DNA from: Steinernema hermaphroditum
Lineage: Eukaryota > Nematoda > Chromadorea > Rhabditida > Steinernematidae
Direction of reading: 5' to 3'
Length of the DNA stretch: 64,000 bases
Assembly (NCBI GenBank): GCA_030435675.1
Contig: CM059622.1
Coordinates: forward strand, 124,001-188,000
A model generated the notes under the pieces. It had not been told where the DNA came from, searched no databases, and was given only the letters and a program-made list of their open reading frames with translations. The position numbers and the translations under genes were made by a program. Below, piece by piece: positions 40,253-53,268 of the stretch; the first letter of the stretch is position 1; the number at the start of each line of letters is the position of its first letter.

Positions 40253-40873
40253 ATGAGTTCCAAAGATAAAGAGGATCTACCACCGCCACCCTCGAAAGAA
40301 CTTCAGGCTCGGTGTAGGATTCGTACGTTGTTTGGAGTTTTAATGAAATGCTACGAGATGTCCCTTTGTAGTAGCTGAGCGGTTGTCAGAAAGCGCCCAC
40401 ATCGTCGACCACGACCCCTCGCTAGCCCTCTATCGTCTTCAGGAACACGTGACCAAATCCCTCCCCGTTCTTGTACATCGGAAGTACCAAATGAAGCACG
40501 TCAACGCAAACCTTCAAGGGGCATGTTACGACCTCGATAATGCGATAACGTAAGAAAGCGACCTAGAGCACTACAGGACTATTCGGCCCCGTCATCAGAA
40601 ACGAAACCCAGCACTACACTACACTTGACACTACTCTTTGACTATGATCCGCCATACAAGTTTTGTTTCAGGGCTGTGGAAAGCATGAAGAAGGCCTCGA
40701 GCACTTTCGACTCCATACAGGAACAACTTCGGAATTGCCTTTACTACAAGCAACAGCTCGACTATGAGAGCAACCGCACCGGTCCCGCCCCCAATGCCTC
40801 CAAACCCCTAAAACAGAGTAAATCCTACCACGGCCGCGCCACTCCCCGCCAGGAAGACTCTTCACCCGAATGA
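40253..40873 (+). CDS. BORCS8: BORC complex subunit 8 (MEF2BNB-type)
   Basis: Three exons in phase: 40253-40322, 40375-40549 and 40672-40873, giving 148 aa (human BORCS8 is 119). The core segment ERLSESAHIVDHDPSLALYR followed by LQEHVTKSLPVL matches the human protein (VANEPSVALYRLQEHVRRSLP), then LQGACYDLDNAI and the helical C-terminal part. BORC sits on the lysosome surface and recruits ARL8 and kinesin for outward transport; in worms it also acts on synaptic vesicle transport. The N-terminal Pro-rich stretch (DLPPPPSKEL) and Ser/Pro tail are lineage-specific. It is probably the second gene of an operon with MRPS27. It converges with UTP3, whose stop is only 117 bp away, so the 3' UTRs may overlap. 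The acceptor of exon 2 (TAGTAG) could be shifted by one codon. Confidence 0.85.
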
Positions 40874-40989
40874 TCTCAACATTTTCATTGATCTCAATGT
40901 TTTGTAAAATTTGAAGAAACGATAACAAATAACAAGAGTAACAACTGTAACAAACAGCATCAACAAGTAGCTTCCCAACGCCGCCCTTC

Positions 40990-42608
40990 TTAAGCCTTGA
41001 GCTTGATGCTCTTGACAGTGGAGGCGCGAATACCACGTGCTTCTCCGGAGTACTTGGCCGTCTCCCGGCGCACGTCGGGCACTTGCGAGCGCCGCTTGAC
41101 GACAGCCTTGTGAAACTGGACACGCTTCTGGATACGCGAGTGCTTCTTGGTCTTCTTGCGTTTTGCTGTGAGTCCCTTGTTCTTCTCGATTTCGTAAGTG
41201 ATCTTTCGCTTCTCATCATCGTCGACAGTGTCGGCACCTTCACCTGTTTCTTCTCCTTCCTCAACGAATTCATTTTCTTTGTTCTCGATAGCCAATGACT
41301 TCTCCGGCTTTGCAGGCAGTTTGCCTGCAATTCTGGCAAGGATCTTGAGAGCGCTCTTGGTCTTGTTCTCCTCCACGGCAGCGCAGACTTTGCGGAATTG
41401 GCGTTCGTTGAAGTCGATAAGACTTTCAGCCTCATTCAAATACTGAAGCAATTTTGCGCATTAAGATGCCGATGAATTTACAAATATCTCGAACCTTCTT
41501 AATCTTCATAATTTGCTCGATAATAGGGTGCTTGCTGACTTCAGCGAGCTCGTCGAGTTCGAGCGAATGGACGTAGTGCATGTAGAAGATGAGGTTAGAG
41601 AAGTAGCTGGCGAAAATGTATGTGACAGCCTCGATCTCTTTTCGGAGAGGGAAGTCCTCAGTGCCCATCTGCTCCAAAAGCTTTTTCAGAGGAGCAATAG
41701 TAGACTTGAGGAGAGATTTCTGAAGAAAATATATGAGTAGCGAGCTATCATTAAGCATTAGTTTACCTTATCCTTGTATTCATCAACCATGTGTTCATAT
41801 TCCGGACGGCGAGCATTGAACAACTCCATCATTTTCGCAGCACTCATCTCATCTTCTTCCTCCAGTTCCTCATCCTCTTTGATTTCAGTATCTTCTTGAG
41901 GCGCAAGTTCTTCAGCGTCCCCATAGTCTATGCAAGCCAAGGCAGCATCAAGCTTCTTCTGACGCGCCAACGCATCTTCTTCTTCAAGATCGATCGCCTC
42001 CTCGTCCGAAGCATTGACACCTCCCCAATCCTCATCAACATAGGAGCTGCCGTAGAATTCCGACCGCTTGTTTCCCCACTTGTTCGCACCTGACAGTTCG
42101 TCATCGTCTCCTTCTTCCATTTCCTCATCGTCAGAGTCATCGAAGTCGCCATCCACTTCTTCCTGGTCGTCGGAGAGTTCGTCTGCCTCGACGTTCAACA
42201 CCTCTTCCACTTTGTCCCGCTTGTTCCGACGAGTCAGATCGGTTGAGATCTTGTTGCGATCATTGTTGAAGCGGTCCACCTCATCATACATTTCGTCGCT
42301 TTCATTGCCATCCGCAGCCGCCGAACGCTCATGCTGCAGTTTCTTGTGTTGCCTGAAATACGATGGCGATGAAGAAATTTCGAAAATATGTCAGTTGGTT
42401 GCAAAAGCTAGATGTCTGGAATTGACTGCCGATGGACAAGGACCAGCAAAAATTCAGACAGACTGCAATTTTAGACGTCTATGAAATTAGCACGCACCAT
42501 TTTACAACATTTGTTCTCATCTGAGCGGTGTCTTTAGAAGCCGAAATTATTATTTGCAAAAGACTAAATTCTACAAACTTACTTCTTTCCTCCGCGGCGC
42601 TTTCCCAT
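40990..42608 (-). CDS. UTP3: UTP3/SAS10, small-subunit processome protein
   Basis: Four exons in phase: 42608-42583, 42352-41767, 41719-41495 and 41442-40990, giving 429 aa (human UTP3 is about 479). It starts MGKRRGGKK, then has a long acidic region (EEMEEGDDDEL...) containing the family motif FYGSSYVDEDWGG. A central Sas10/Utp3 helical domain follows (LLEQMGTEDFPLRKEIEAV), then the basic Sas10 C-terminal domain (RRETAKYSGEARGIRAS). In yeast and human the protein is part of the nucleolar U3 processome needed for 18S rRNA maturation. The last intron is 52 bp. Codon use and GC-rich third positions match the neighbours. The symbol is the human one. Confidence 0.9.
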
Positions 42609-43130
42609 TGCTCTCTGCTGTTTGTTTGGAATGCCTCTGAAACAAGGAGTTTCGGTAATTGCGATCAAATAAATCACAAAAACCACGAGAACAGAACGTG
42701 AGCTTTAAAATCGGAGCCTCACGAGAGGCTGTGGTCGAAATCAAGCTGATTTAAAATTTATCATAATTTACACATTAAAACGCAATAGAGTCGTGTCGAG
42801 AGTCACTTCCCGCGATTCGCAAGGACTTTCCCTAGTTTCCTCCGTCCATCGCATTTGAGGCGCATTTCGTGGGTAAAGCGTTTTATATTTCATGTTTACT
42901 TTTGCTAATTTCTGTGGAGTTTCCGCTTTGCGGTTGTCGGATAAATACTCGTGCTTGGATCGGCTGCATCATGAGATTACGAAATTGTCCGCCGTCGGCA
43001 CGATGAAATTTGAGAAACAGTTTAATTGCATCATCTTATTGCGCATGATGACAGCTTCAATATTGACTTGTAACGTTCTATCTCTTTTAATCGTTTTGTT
43101 GGTTTTCGGTTACAATTCTTTGTTTTACAG
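42609..43130. other. Divergent promoter region of UTP3 and spg-7
   Basis: About 520 bp with a short unsupported open frame. A TTTTACAG at 43123-43130 touches the spg-7 ATG and is a likely trans-splice acceptor. Confidence 0.5.
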
Positions 43131-45991
<2,861 letters not shown>

Positions 45992-46295
45992 TGATAGCGG
46001 TATAGACGAATTAGGAAGGGAACAGTTTTATCCAATGTGATGCGATGTTTTGATACGTTTCTGATGTGAGCTGGTTGGTGTCTTGTTGTTGGATTTACGA
46101 TATGTATATTGTTGGATGAATACAATGCTAACAGTTCCATTTTTCATTTAAACGTTGTGGTTCGAACCGGACGATTATTTTTCATCGCTGTAACCGATTT
46201 GGTGGTTTCTGTCCCGTGTCCAATTCCAGTTTCTTAGTCCTTAGCAGTTCCTATACTGCGTATAGATAGACGTCGTTTATTTTAGACGTTTAGAC

Positions 46296-47094
46296 ATGAG
46301 CCGAGGAGGCAAGCATGCTCAACAGTCTCAAACAGGCGTTCGGGCGATAGCCAGCGCACTCGGAATCGCTCGCCACGAGATCGGCGCGTTCACAAAGGTC
46401 AAGAGGGAAGCGCCCCAGCTATTCCCAGTGAGTTTGCTTGCAATGATCCTTTCTTACACTTTTTACTGTAGCCTTTTAACGCGACAATCCATGTGCCGCA
46501 GAGCGATCGCGACAACTACGATTTTCTGAGTAAGGTGCATAGAGAAATCCGAACAAAATACAAGGAACTCGACACGTACGACCCAGACGCCCCAAAAAAC
46601 GACGTTAAACATTTCACAGACGACTACAAGAAGGTGAAGATTGCCGACACGCCAGTGTGTTTCTACTTCGACCGAATGCCGGTAGAATTGAATTTTGACC
46701 AGAAACCGAAAGGATCGCGGGCGAAGAAGCGGAAGATCGTTGACGAGGAGGGCGTAGCTAAAAAGCTACAAGAGTTGGAAGAAAAGGAGAAGAACGACGT
46801 TCTTGCTCCTGTACGTTTAGTCTCTCTGGTTCTATATTTTACGCTACTGGTTTTGGCTAATTGCAAAATCACGATGTTCAACAAGTAAATATCTGAATAT
46901 TTCAGAATGAAGCAGAGTCGGACGACAACGAGGAAGAGGAGGAGACGCGCCGTGCGGACGACGACGAAGAGCAACTCTCCGATGAGGACTATCAAGAGGA
47001 AGATAACGACTATATTCAAAATTACTTCGACAACGGCGAAGGCTACGGTGACGGCATGTCCGATGATAACCTGGACGAAGATGGCGGCTATTGA
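46296..47094 (+). CDS. POLR3G: RNA polymerase III subunit RPC7
   Basis: Three exons in phase: 46296-46427, 46472-46810 and 46906-47094, giving 219 aa (human POLR3G is 223). A Gly/Ser-rich start (MSRGGKHAQQSQ) precedes the APQLFPPFN segment, equivalent to PPPLFP of vertebrate RPC7. The central DRMPVELNFDQKPKGSRAKKRK matches in layout, and the hallmark acidic tail ends NDYIQNYFDNGEGYG then SDDNLDEDGGY, as in the human END-YINSYFEDG...SDDNMDEATY end. RPC7 belongs to the RPC3-RPC6-RPC7 subcomplex used in Pol III initiation. Invertebrates generally have one gene for POLR3G and POLR3GL. Placement 304 bp after spg-7 with TTTTAG just before the ATG suggests co-transcription and trans-splicing. Confidence 0.9.
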
Positions 47095-47748
47095 TCGTTT
47101 TATTCTGTACATTGTTATTGTTGTTGTTATTTCGTTGAATTTGAAATAGTGGGACGTGATTAGCTCAAGACCAATTCAAGCGAAGTTTCGAAGATAGCAT
47201 GTGGAGTTAGTTAGGACATACAGGCGTCGGAAGCTACTCACCGGAGGGTTCCTTGAGTATGCTGATCCTCCTATCAAAGTGTCCTTTGTTGCTCGTGGAA
47301 AAGGAAGTGGCTAGATGCCTCAGAAGCTCCTATGCCAAGAACGACGACTGTGATGGAAAGAGCACCAGGAGAAACAATGAGAGAAAATAGTTTATTTTAA
47401 TGTTAAAAGGACGAAAAGATCAGAGTGGGAACAGAATTTTATAAAAGGTGAATGACTTAAATTAATATTAAAAAATAGGTCTTTCAATTGATATCCTGCG
47501 CTGCGCGTATTCGCACTAATATTCTGCTAGTTATCGCTAAAGATGATGACTCCAAAGCGTTTTTGTGACACGCGTTTGGCGAGTCCGTTTAGTAAGGCAG
47601 CTCCCTCCAAACATTGCTTAAGCTACCCGAAACGAGAAGGTCAGTCCAGCCAAATTCGTCTATCTTATCACAATAAAGATATCCCCGACTGTTTCTTTGT
47701 CAAAGGCGACAATTTCGCGACTTCTACAGTATCCTTAGCGCCAATTCC
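47095..47748. other. Intergenic region with an spg-7 relic
   Basis: Between POLR3G (+) and the nuclear receptor (-), which converge. It contains the degraded spg-7 fragment described separately and otherwise AT-rich DNA without supported genes. Confidence 0.5.
47216..47345 (+). pseudogene. Degraded fragment of the m-AAA protease peptidase domain
   Basis: Translation gives GGFLEYADPPIKVSFVARGK followed by GSG and a stop, closely matching the segment after HEAGH in spg-7 ([20 protein letters not shown]). The upstream part (GHTGVG) reads in a different frame, so there is at least one frameshift plus a stop codon. The zinc-binding histidine motif is not preserved. It lies about 1.2 kb downstream of spg-7 with POLR3G in between, so it is the remnant of a partial or complete duplication. 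Too short and broken to be functional. Confidence 0.75.
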
Positions 47749-50309
47749 CTAATTAGCAGTGGCGCGCGCGAGTGCGAAGTGCTGCAGTGCCAACTGTGCC
47801 AAATTTGTGCGTTTGTGCTCATGTACAAAAGCGTTGAACCGCGCAACCACGTTGGTCACCTTCTGGCCTAGTCTAACATCCGGCGATCGATTGGGATCGT
47901 CCGTGAGAAGATTCTGAAGAGCGACTGCCAGTGCTCGGTTGATCCTATCCAGGCCCTCGCTCTCTCCCGCACCCTTGGCGAAGAGGAGAATCGCCGATAC
48001 CACCGCCAGCTGCACATCGTTGAGCTCTAAAGCCTGAAACTCATCGGCGACCGTTAAGAAATCCTCGAAGAACGCCGGGTTCTCCTTGAGGAGATCCTCA
48101 CTGAGGACGCGCGAGTGCTCGTCCACGACGAAACACTTGTCCACCGAATCGTACTGGTTGGCCAGCTGCAGAAGTTCGATTTCCACGTAGGGGTCGCAGA
48201 CGAGAAGGCGGCGCTTCTCCTCGAACGAAAGTTGGTGGAAAGGCGCAAAGGACTGGGCGAAGTTGATCGTCCGACGGAGGGCGTTTTCCATCAGGGAGGA
48301 CAAGTTTGCGGCGTCAACTTGCTGCGGCGAGTCGATGTGTTTCGCATAGCCGGAGCTGATCTGTCGCACGAACGGTTGCCACACTTCTGGGGCGACGGCG
48401 TGACGCTCGGCGTTAAGGCGGGCCATCGCCTTCTCACACTGGCGACGGCCTCGGTTCTCTTGGATCAGTTCGCGGTGGGCGCGGCGTTCCGAGTCGTTTA
48501 GGACAACTAAAATGAAGGAATGATGTGTTTTAGCTAGGAAAGACGATCATTCAAAAACTGTTTATCTACTCCCAGTGTATCCTAGGCTCTTAAACCCAAT
48601 GATGGAAGCATTCCATGAAACATTGTCTTTCTTTACTTATGATTAAATGTAAACTAACAACCCGAAACAACCTGAAATAAGACAAATAAAATGAGAGGAG
48701 CCGGTGACAGATAGCACACTCAATGTGACTTAAAGTAAGATAGAAAAGTCGCTTTCCTTTCACTTGGGGTAAAAATTCGGTCTTAAATCTTAAATTACTT
48801 TTCCAGTCGACTTATGATGACCATTGAAATAAGTATCAAAAAGCTTACGTTCAGGCGCCATGCCATTGGCGATGCACTTCAAGTAGCGACAATATTGACA
48901 GACGTTTCGGGTGTTCTTATTGATGTCACAATTCTTTGAATCGCGACACTGGTACTTCATCTGTTTTTGGACAGTACGTCGGAAGAAACCCTTGCATCCT
49001 TCACATGTTATCGCCCTGAATATTCCCATTACTTCCGCTTTTGAATAATTAGGTCTACTTGTAGTGCAAACCAGTTGCGTCGTCGTTGCACACCACGCAG
49101 AGTTGGCCTTTCTCCATGTAGCTAGGCATGTAGGGAGTAGCTGAAATCACATATCTTATCAACTGAACTGTTTATCGTAGCCGTTGAAAGGGTTGTGGCG
49201 CAATCTCAGTGGACAACGTGATAAACAACCAATCCGAGGAGGTGAGGTCAATTGGAGGGGAGGAAGAGGAGTGTGGCGCAAGCGCGATCAAAGCGAGCCG
49301 ACCGGTCTTTGAAGTAGGCGAGGGAATAGTGGAAGGAATGCGCTAATAAGAGGGAAGGCGACAGAGCGTGACTAACAAGGAAAGCGTTTAGGTGGATCTA
49401 CATCTTGAAAAGGGGGATATCTTGAGAATACCCTGGAGGGAACAAATTTTTCGAGAGCGTTCTTTTTCACAATGTCGGTGGAAGTAATCCACTTCTAATC
49501 CAAACGAGTTGTCTTCAAGCACTAATGATTACGGTACTGAGAACATCCTTTTTATCATGTCGTTTCGCTTAATTCCAACCGACCACTGACCTGACCACGG
49601 CGCTGTAAAAGTAAACTTTTCCGAACGTATTTTTGCTCCTCGTCTGACTCGAAATTGTAAGGATAACAAGAGCGCTTCTAAGAGCTTGCTTGCATTGCAA
49701 TAGTCGTTCTATATCTGTTGACTACGGTACTGTGCAAGATCTGCCCACAAGCCGAGGTGCGAAAGGTCAAGCGCTTCACAACTCTTCTTCTAATACGGAT
49801 CTATTTGCTCATAATCACTGCGCGATCTCCCCTACTGAGAGTCACTACGAGGTCACTCCTCACTTCCCGTCGACGACTTACCCTTGTTTCTGCAGCGATG
49901 AGGACTCATGATTACGGTAAGCGGAAGTTTGATCTGAAAAGAGCCAGAAAATAACCACCCAGGATGACGACGTCCGCGTCGACTGACTCAGCCGTCGGCG
50001 AAGAAGGCACCTGTTACGCTGTGAGGACGGTCAACGGCCCCTCCTCCGCCGGCGGGTCAAGTCGGCTTGCGCAACGCTGCGCCTACCGGTAAACAACCGA
50101 CTCCGGCCACCGAGATTATCTGGAGGACTAACAGACGAGCCAACGACAGAAGTGGTTAGGGAGGAAGCGCTGCTTGGGGAGTTGTTAGGCCCGATCGGAT
50201 CGCCTTTTGGGATGAGACGGTTTATGGACCCGGGAACAGGTGGGAACACGGTCGTAAATTTGGGAGAGCAGAGGGAAGACGCTCTACGGCCTTGAAGATA
50301 CAGAATCAT
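47749..50309 (-). CDS. Nuclear receptor, thyroid-hormone-receptor (NR1A)-like
   Basis: Four exons in phase: 50309-50111, 49140-49059, 49015-48849 and 48506-47749, giving 401 aa. A Pro/Ser-rich N-terminus is followed by the DNA-binding domain (about residues 80-150) starting [18 protein letters not shown], with P-box CEGCKG (EGCKG class) and a second finger [14 protein letters not shown]. The junction [20 protein letters not shown] aligns with the TR-specific hinge/T-box ([20 protein letters not shown]), including the EQNRERRR-like QENRGRRQ. The ligand-binding domain has the [20 protein letters not shown] signature. The protein stops around helix 11 ([17 protein letters not shown]) and I see no AF-2 core (LFLEVFE in TR). 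The first exon is supported by matching phase but not by homology. Alternatives are another NR1 member (DAF-12/NHR-8 type), which the hinge argues against. Confidence 0.85.
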
Positions 50310-50454
50310 GGAACATTTCCTCGAAATTGTTTCATAGATAGCTTGATGCAGATGAAACCCTTCTAAACTTAAAAGTTAGTTCCATATTTCCATACCGTCT
50401 GTGAGTTGCCAAGCATGTTCTTAAAATTTTGTAGCATCTAGCATCCTCAGAAAC

Positions 50455-50640
50455 ATAGTGGTAGCAAAAATGCGGGCTTTCGACTGTCTGTGTGGCTCAT
50501 TGCGAACGCGTTTCGCTTGTAAGCGGGCAGTGTCGGGTTCGGTTCCCCCCAGGGCCCTTACTTTCTGTGGGCGGTTTCGCCGTGCTCACGAAAAAACACA
50601 CACATAGACCAAAGGACCCGTCGGCTCTCCGTTTATACGT
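50455..50640 (+). mobile_element. tRNA-derived SINE, copy B
   Basis: Core with TGTGGCTCATTGCGAACG, CGCTTGTAAGCG and box B GGGTTCGGTTCCCC, then CCGTGCTCACG and a CA-rich tail ending near GACCCGTCGGCTCTCC. It is preceded by TAGTGGTAG. Similar to copies A and C but not identical, so insertion was not very recent. Confidence 0.75.
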
Positions 50641-50845
50641 TTATACGTTTATAAACGTTCTTGAATATCGTTTGCCAAAACCCTAACACTTTGAAATTCA
50701 TTATGTGCAATTTATATGTTGTAAACTAGCACGAGAATTACTTGGCTTTTTTCAAAGACGTTTTACGAGTTTATTTCTCGTATCAAAGTTGTAGCGCTTC
50801 TTCGGCTTCTCTGGTAGCACGGGTGGAGTCCGGCGGTGGTGCTTC

Positions 50846-51406
50846 GTGGCAAGACTTTTTTACTCCAAAATTCAAGCTGTTCCGATCAGATATTTCTTGA
50901 ACTATCCATGCTTTTGCCCGCACGTCTCCGGCATACAGTATATGGCCGACCCCACTACGGTTGTTTTCGTGTGGACGCACTCAGGTCACTCGGCTTCGCG
51001 TCCTCTTATGCAATTAGACGCTCGGGACGCGCGGCCCGAAGATGCGCCGTTGCGCAATGCGGCCAGACCTCTGCGCGCTGCTTTGTGCCGAAGCGAAAAA
51101 CAATCGACAACGCTGACATCGGGGAATAAGGACAAGGATCGACTGTTGGGGAATGCATGGTGTTTAGGGCCGGATACGATAGCAGAGGAGCACTATAAAC
51201 TAGCAGGCAACGAGTTACGGTTAGATGAAGATAGCGGTCAAATGATATGCCGAAAATTGTACGTAGGAAAAAGCATGTGTGCTAACGGAAATAATAGAAA
51301 ATATACAAATTTGCAGCATATATGCGCGTCGCGCGGCTATATTATCGCTTACGACCATACCACGCTGGAAATACGCGATCCCGTTCTTTTCTTTGCTCTT
51401 TTCTAG
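50846..51406 (+). CDS. Unassigned open frame between two SINE copies
   Basis: 186 codons without a stop, starting MARLFYSKIQAVPIRYF. It has no domain, signal peptide or membrane segment I recognise. The DNA is not strongly coding-like, no acceptor or trans-splice site directly precedes it, and the end lies just before the inverted SINE. Its length above background is the only argument for a gene. It may be part of a composite repeat or a chance frame. Confidence 0.15.
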   Translation: MARLFYSKIQAVPIRYFLNYPCFCPHVSGIQYMADPTTVVFVWTHSGHSASRPLMQLDARDARPEDAPLRNAARPLRAALCRSEKQSTTLTSGNKDKDRLLGNAWCLGPDTIAEEHYKLAGNELRLDEDSGQMICRKLYVGKSMCANGNNRKYTNLQHICASRGYIIAYDHTTLEIRDPVLFFALF

Positions 51407-51410
51407 GATA

Positions 51411-51600
51411 TCCCCTATATATAAATGGAGAACCGACGGGTCCGTTGGTCTGTTTGTGTGTGTGTTTTTCCGTGAGCACGGGGAAAACACCCACACAAAA
51501 TAAGGACCCCGAGGGGAACCGAACCCGGCACCGCCCGCCTACAAACGAAACACGTTCGCAATGAGCCACACAATCAGTTGAGATGGTAGCGCTATACTTC
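51411..51600 (-). mobile_element. tRNA-derived SINE, copy C
   Basis: The complement shows the same sequence of parts as copies A and B: TAGCGCTACCATC, TGTGGCTCATTGCGAACG, box B GGGTTCGGTTCCCC, TCCTTATTTTGTGTGGGTG, CCGTGCTCACGG and a CA-rich tail, then CAACGGACCCGTCGGTTCTC. It is the best preserved tail of the three and lies inverted to copy B, 770 bp away. Confidence 0.75.
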
Positions 51601-51709
51601 CACCATATCTCTGGGGACGCAAGACTTTGCGCTTCTTTACAGTTTTTGTGCCGTTTTAGCGTATTTCTTAGCTTTGCAGTTTTTTGAACAACTTCAGTAT
51701 GAGCATCAA

Positions 51710-51758
51710 TCTTGCCGCCCGCAGGGCTATGGTGTCTTGCCGCCCGCAGGGCTATGGG
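51710..51758 (+). repeat. 25-bp tandem duplication
   Basis: Two direct copies of a GC-rich unit beginning TCTTGCCGCCCGCAGGGC. The first 23 bp of the two copies are identical. No coding context. Confidence 0.85.
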
Positions 51759-52296
51759 CTAATTGGCTTTTAGTACCTGGAGGGCGCGAATTCGCGCGCA
51801 GCCGGGTTTATGCAAATAATTGACAGTTAACTAGTCGACGATGGTCCCGAAAGTCTAGGTTAGCTCTCGCTCGCTCTCTTAAGATAGCCAAATGCATCAT
51901 GCACTGTACGTGCGTTTTCTAATATTGTTCTTTTTTTGGGATATGCAGATAATTTGGTGAACCGACAGTTTCTATCGACCTCTGGTTAACTCGGCGCAGC
52001 TTTTAGGTAGTGATTTTTGTTTAAACTGTCTAATTTTGTTCTTTTTAGGGATATGCAAATTATCTGGGAGCCGGCTCCGGCTCATTTAGTATCTCTGCCA
52101 GCAACTGTAAAAATGGGGAGGTAGATGTGGAAGTGGATATACATTTCGTATAGAGGCAGAAATATAGCGTCCTAGTGGACGACTCATCCCGGCTTTCATC
52201 CTATATCGGCTAAGGTGTGTCGAACTAATGAAATATGATTGTCATGTTTATTATGATTGACAGCACGAAATCAAATGTAATGGGACATCTATAGCA

Positions 52297-52699
52297 TTAC
52301 CATCCACTGTGAACCATTTTTAGTTGTCTAAGCTTATCCTGCATCGCAAGTCGCTTCTTTCTTCCACAAGCGATGCACGGTGGCTGCTGGCACGTCTGAC
52401 ACTGGGGGATCTGCGGAACTTGGTAAACTTGGCAGGCCCTAGATTCTTGACTGTCACCTCCAGGACACTGATAGTAGGAACAGGACCTTTGGCGTGTTTG
52501 GGAATACGCTCCGTACTCATATGCGCAAGGGCTCCAAGCCGACCACAAGCCCCACTGACCATCAATGGGCTGCTGACAAATCGGGCAAGTTAGAGCATCT
52601 AAATATTATCGGTGATCGAGTCGAAGCTCAACTTTTAGTACCTTGCACATTGCAAATAATCAAAAGAGAAGCGATGAGAGTGGCAGTTAGCGAAGTCAT
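52297..52699 (-). CDS. Small secreted single-TSP1-domain protein
   Basis: Two exons (52699-52642 and 52598-52297) in phase give 119 aa. Exon 1 is a signal peptide (MTSLTATLIASLLIICNVQ). The mature protein starts DALTCPICQQPIDGQWG and contains one thrombospondin type-1 repeat with the usual WSAWSPC start, QTRQRSC, and CPGGDSQESRAC near residues 37-75. A Cys/Gln/Pro segment with CxxC pairs (CQTCQQPPCIAC) follows, then a basic C-terminal tail. TSP1 domains mediate extracellular matrix and receptor contacts and are often C-mannosylated on the Trp residues. One-domain secreted forms are common in nematodes and their roles are mostly unknown. It is unrelated by sequence to its neighbours and starts about 570 bp from the daf-2 stop, on the same strand. 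Confidence 0.75.
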
Positions 52700-53268
52700 T
52701 GTAGAATAAACTCAGATAAAACAAACAAATAGATCGGAGTTAAATGCAACGCGAAGTTTGCTCTAGCTTCCCGCACCCTTCAAGATCAATATAAACAGAG
52801 GAAGTACCACAGATCCATGCGACTTTGGTCCTTTATTGTACTCGAGGTTGATGGATTGGCTAAAGCCTTTACACGTAGAAGAAGCCGAATCGTCGTGAAA
52901 TACGCATGAAGGTTCCCTGTGAGTTCAGACGTCTTACCTGCGCCGATACGAGAAATCGCCCGTTGATCAGCTGTAATGGTGAAAGAAAATAGAACATTTA
53001 TGCACAAACGATGAAATGGAAACAGACAGCACGGAGAGAACATACATATATTACATCCACTATGTACACTATACATCGATCTTCAGTACCCATGAAAATG
53101 GAGCGAAAAGCTTAAAAGTCAGGTGACAAGAAATCAGTTCGTATTTACAACTTTCGCGTGTTTCAATATTAGAATAAGAGGTTGAGGTGATATGGCCAAT
53201 TTTGGTGACATTTACATAATTGTTATACCCGACAATCAATAACCGAGACGCATCTTCTTTGTAAGCCA
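52700..53268. other. Intergenic region between daf-2 and the TSP1 gene
   Basis: AT-rich, probably daf-2 3' UTR plus the TSP1 promoter. Only short unsupported frames are present. Confidence 0.5.

Larger units (their letters stand above)
50310..52296. other. Repeat-bearing intergenic region
   Basis: About 2 kb with two SINE copies in opposite orientation (50455-50640 plus and 51411-51600 minus), a 25-bp tandem duplication (51710-51758) and a diverged pair of about 48 bp (51916-51964 and 52028-52074). A 186-codon open frame between the SINEs is listed separately with low confidence. Confidence 0.55.

Noticed and set aside
50470..50580. Possible functional tRNA gene
   Set aside because: Box A and box B are present but arms do not pair into a full cloverleaf and the same sequence recurs with a shared non-tRNA tail, so it is a SINE.
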